From contig CP099840.1 of the NCBI GenBank assembly GCA_030062745.1, positions 4,464,001 to 4,528,000 on the forward strand: 64,000 nt of DNA. The letters are read 5' to 3'. The position numbers and the translations under genes are program-made. The DNA comes from Capitulum mitella. Its lineage: Eukaryota > Arthropoda > Thecostraca > Pollicipedomorpha > Pollicipedidae. Below the pieces are notes generated by a model, which had not been told where the DNA came from, ran no database searches, and worked only from the letters and a program-made list of their open reading frames with translations. Below, one piece after another: positions 63,211 through 64,000 of this stretch (its first letter is position 1; every line of letters starts with the position of its first letter).

Positions 63211-64000
63211 AACTATTATTAAAGCAGAGTTAAAACATTGCCTCGAGGATACATCATGTACTCAGTCTTAAACCTACTGAGCAATTACGAACTCAGTACG
63301 TCAACCGAAAACTGACTTATATGACACAGCAGTTTTGAAGCAATCGGTCAATGAGTACGCAAGGTAACCCAGTTATCACACCATCATCAAAGTTACCTGC
63401 TACGTCGGCACAAACGCTTTGAAACGTAGCTTCCGATAGCCAAACGATTTCGATGCAAATGGAAGGTCGCTTCAAGTTCTAATTCCAGTTCAGCTAGGTT
63501 CATTTTTACTTTATTTCAATCGGATTTCATGGTGTCAAAAAAAAACTAAACAACATGCCACAACTTCAAAGATGATAGTTAACAACATTTCAAAATGCAT
63601 CCGTTTATAAAATCATTCGTTTTTTTGAACGGTTGCATACATCCGAAAATCACCTCTTAAACAGAACCAGTGAATTATATCGACGGGAAAAAAATACCAA
63701 AATGCACCTTCACATCCACATGCTTTAAATAAGCCCATAGGACAGCATCGGTGAGCACCCAACTGTCTTAACCAGTCCGTGTATTCCAATGCCAAAGGGT
63801 CCTTTTTGGGCGGAACAACTCAACCTCAAAATAACAGTACTTCGCCATCTCCGAGTAACTCAGGCCTAATTTATAGAGCTAGCGAATCCCACCACAAAAT
63901 CCACTGAATGTTTTACCTCTCCTATGCCATGAAACAGTGGACCTATTTCAATGATGTCCACGATTAATATTTCTGAGCTTGTGTGGCAGGCATCATGTTC
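63211..64000. other. Downstream of the lectin gene, probably Vps13 intron
   Basis: AT-rich, with no supported exon on either strand. Vps13's upstream exons must lie further right. Confidence 0.5.

Noticed and set aside
1-64000. CRISPR arrays, operons, bacterial RNA genes or large transposase/reverse-transcriptase frames
   Set aside because: None was seen; direct repeats here are minisatellites without spacer structure, and no long polymerase-like or integrase-like frame is present.

Overview
This window comes from a nuclear genome of an invertebrate animal. Coding sequence is broken into many short exons with GT–AG introns, there are large introns rich in satellites and MITE-like repeats, and there are no bacterial gene features. 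Exons of the main gene are very GC-rich and their predicted peptides carry Ala/Pro-rich inserts. Together with the deuterostome/arthropod-like VPS13 sequence this makes me think of a crustacean or similar arthropod, but the sequence alone does not fix the taxon.

Nearly the whole window is one minus-strand gene, the Vps13 (VPS13A/C-type) bridge-like lipid transfer protein. I resolved 43 exons from about 59121 (right, upstream) to the stop codon at 2342 (left). Their splice phases are all compatible and sum to 6,576 nt (2,191 residues plus stop). The N-terminal chorein part lies beyond the right edge. In order the exons encode the middle and late part of the lipid-transfer groove (59121–29886), the VAB adaptor-binding domain with six repeats each carrying the hallmark Asn (29013–12184), the last groove segment (10547–7157), the ATG2_C-like amphipathic helices (6471–5118) and the C-terminal PH-like domain (3869–2342). 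An extra phase-2/phase-2 exon candidate at 15700–15560 would add 47 residues inside the VAB domain.

Two plus-strand genes lie nested in Vps13 introns. At 43170–44753 is a GT31 beta-1,3-glycosyltransferase (type II Golgi enzyme with a KMDDD metal-binding motif). At 59985–63065 is an intronless gene for a 1,026-residue secreted protein: a signal peptide, a very long Lys/Glu-rich coiled coil studded with Cys residues, and a C-terminal C-type-lectin-like domain. A second copy of this gene's leader sits at 58597–58766, on the far side of a Vps13 exon and followed by a good splice donor.

The rest is intron. It holds a piggyBac-like MITE family (14053–15198, 40741–40899, 51474–52704), a possible tRNA-derived SINE (41734–41806), several hairpin elements (30203–30404, 47707–47811, 21608–21644), and minisatellites. 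Two of the minisatellites have copied Vps13 exon edges: a 41-bp array repeats a 5' splice site (28714–28877) and another region carries a decoy 3' splice site (6699). Positions 1–2341 contain the probable Vps13 3' UTR and intergenic DNA.
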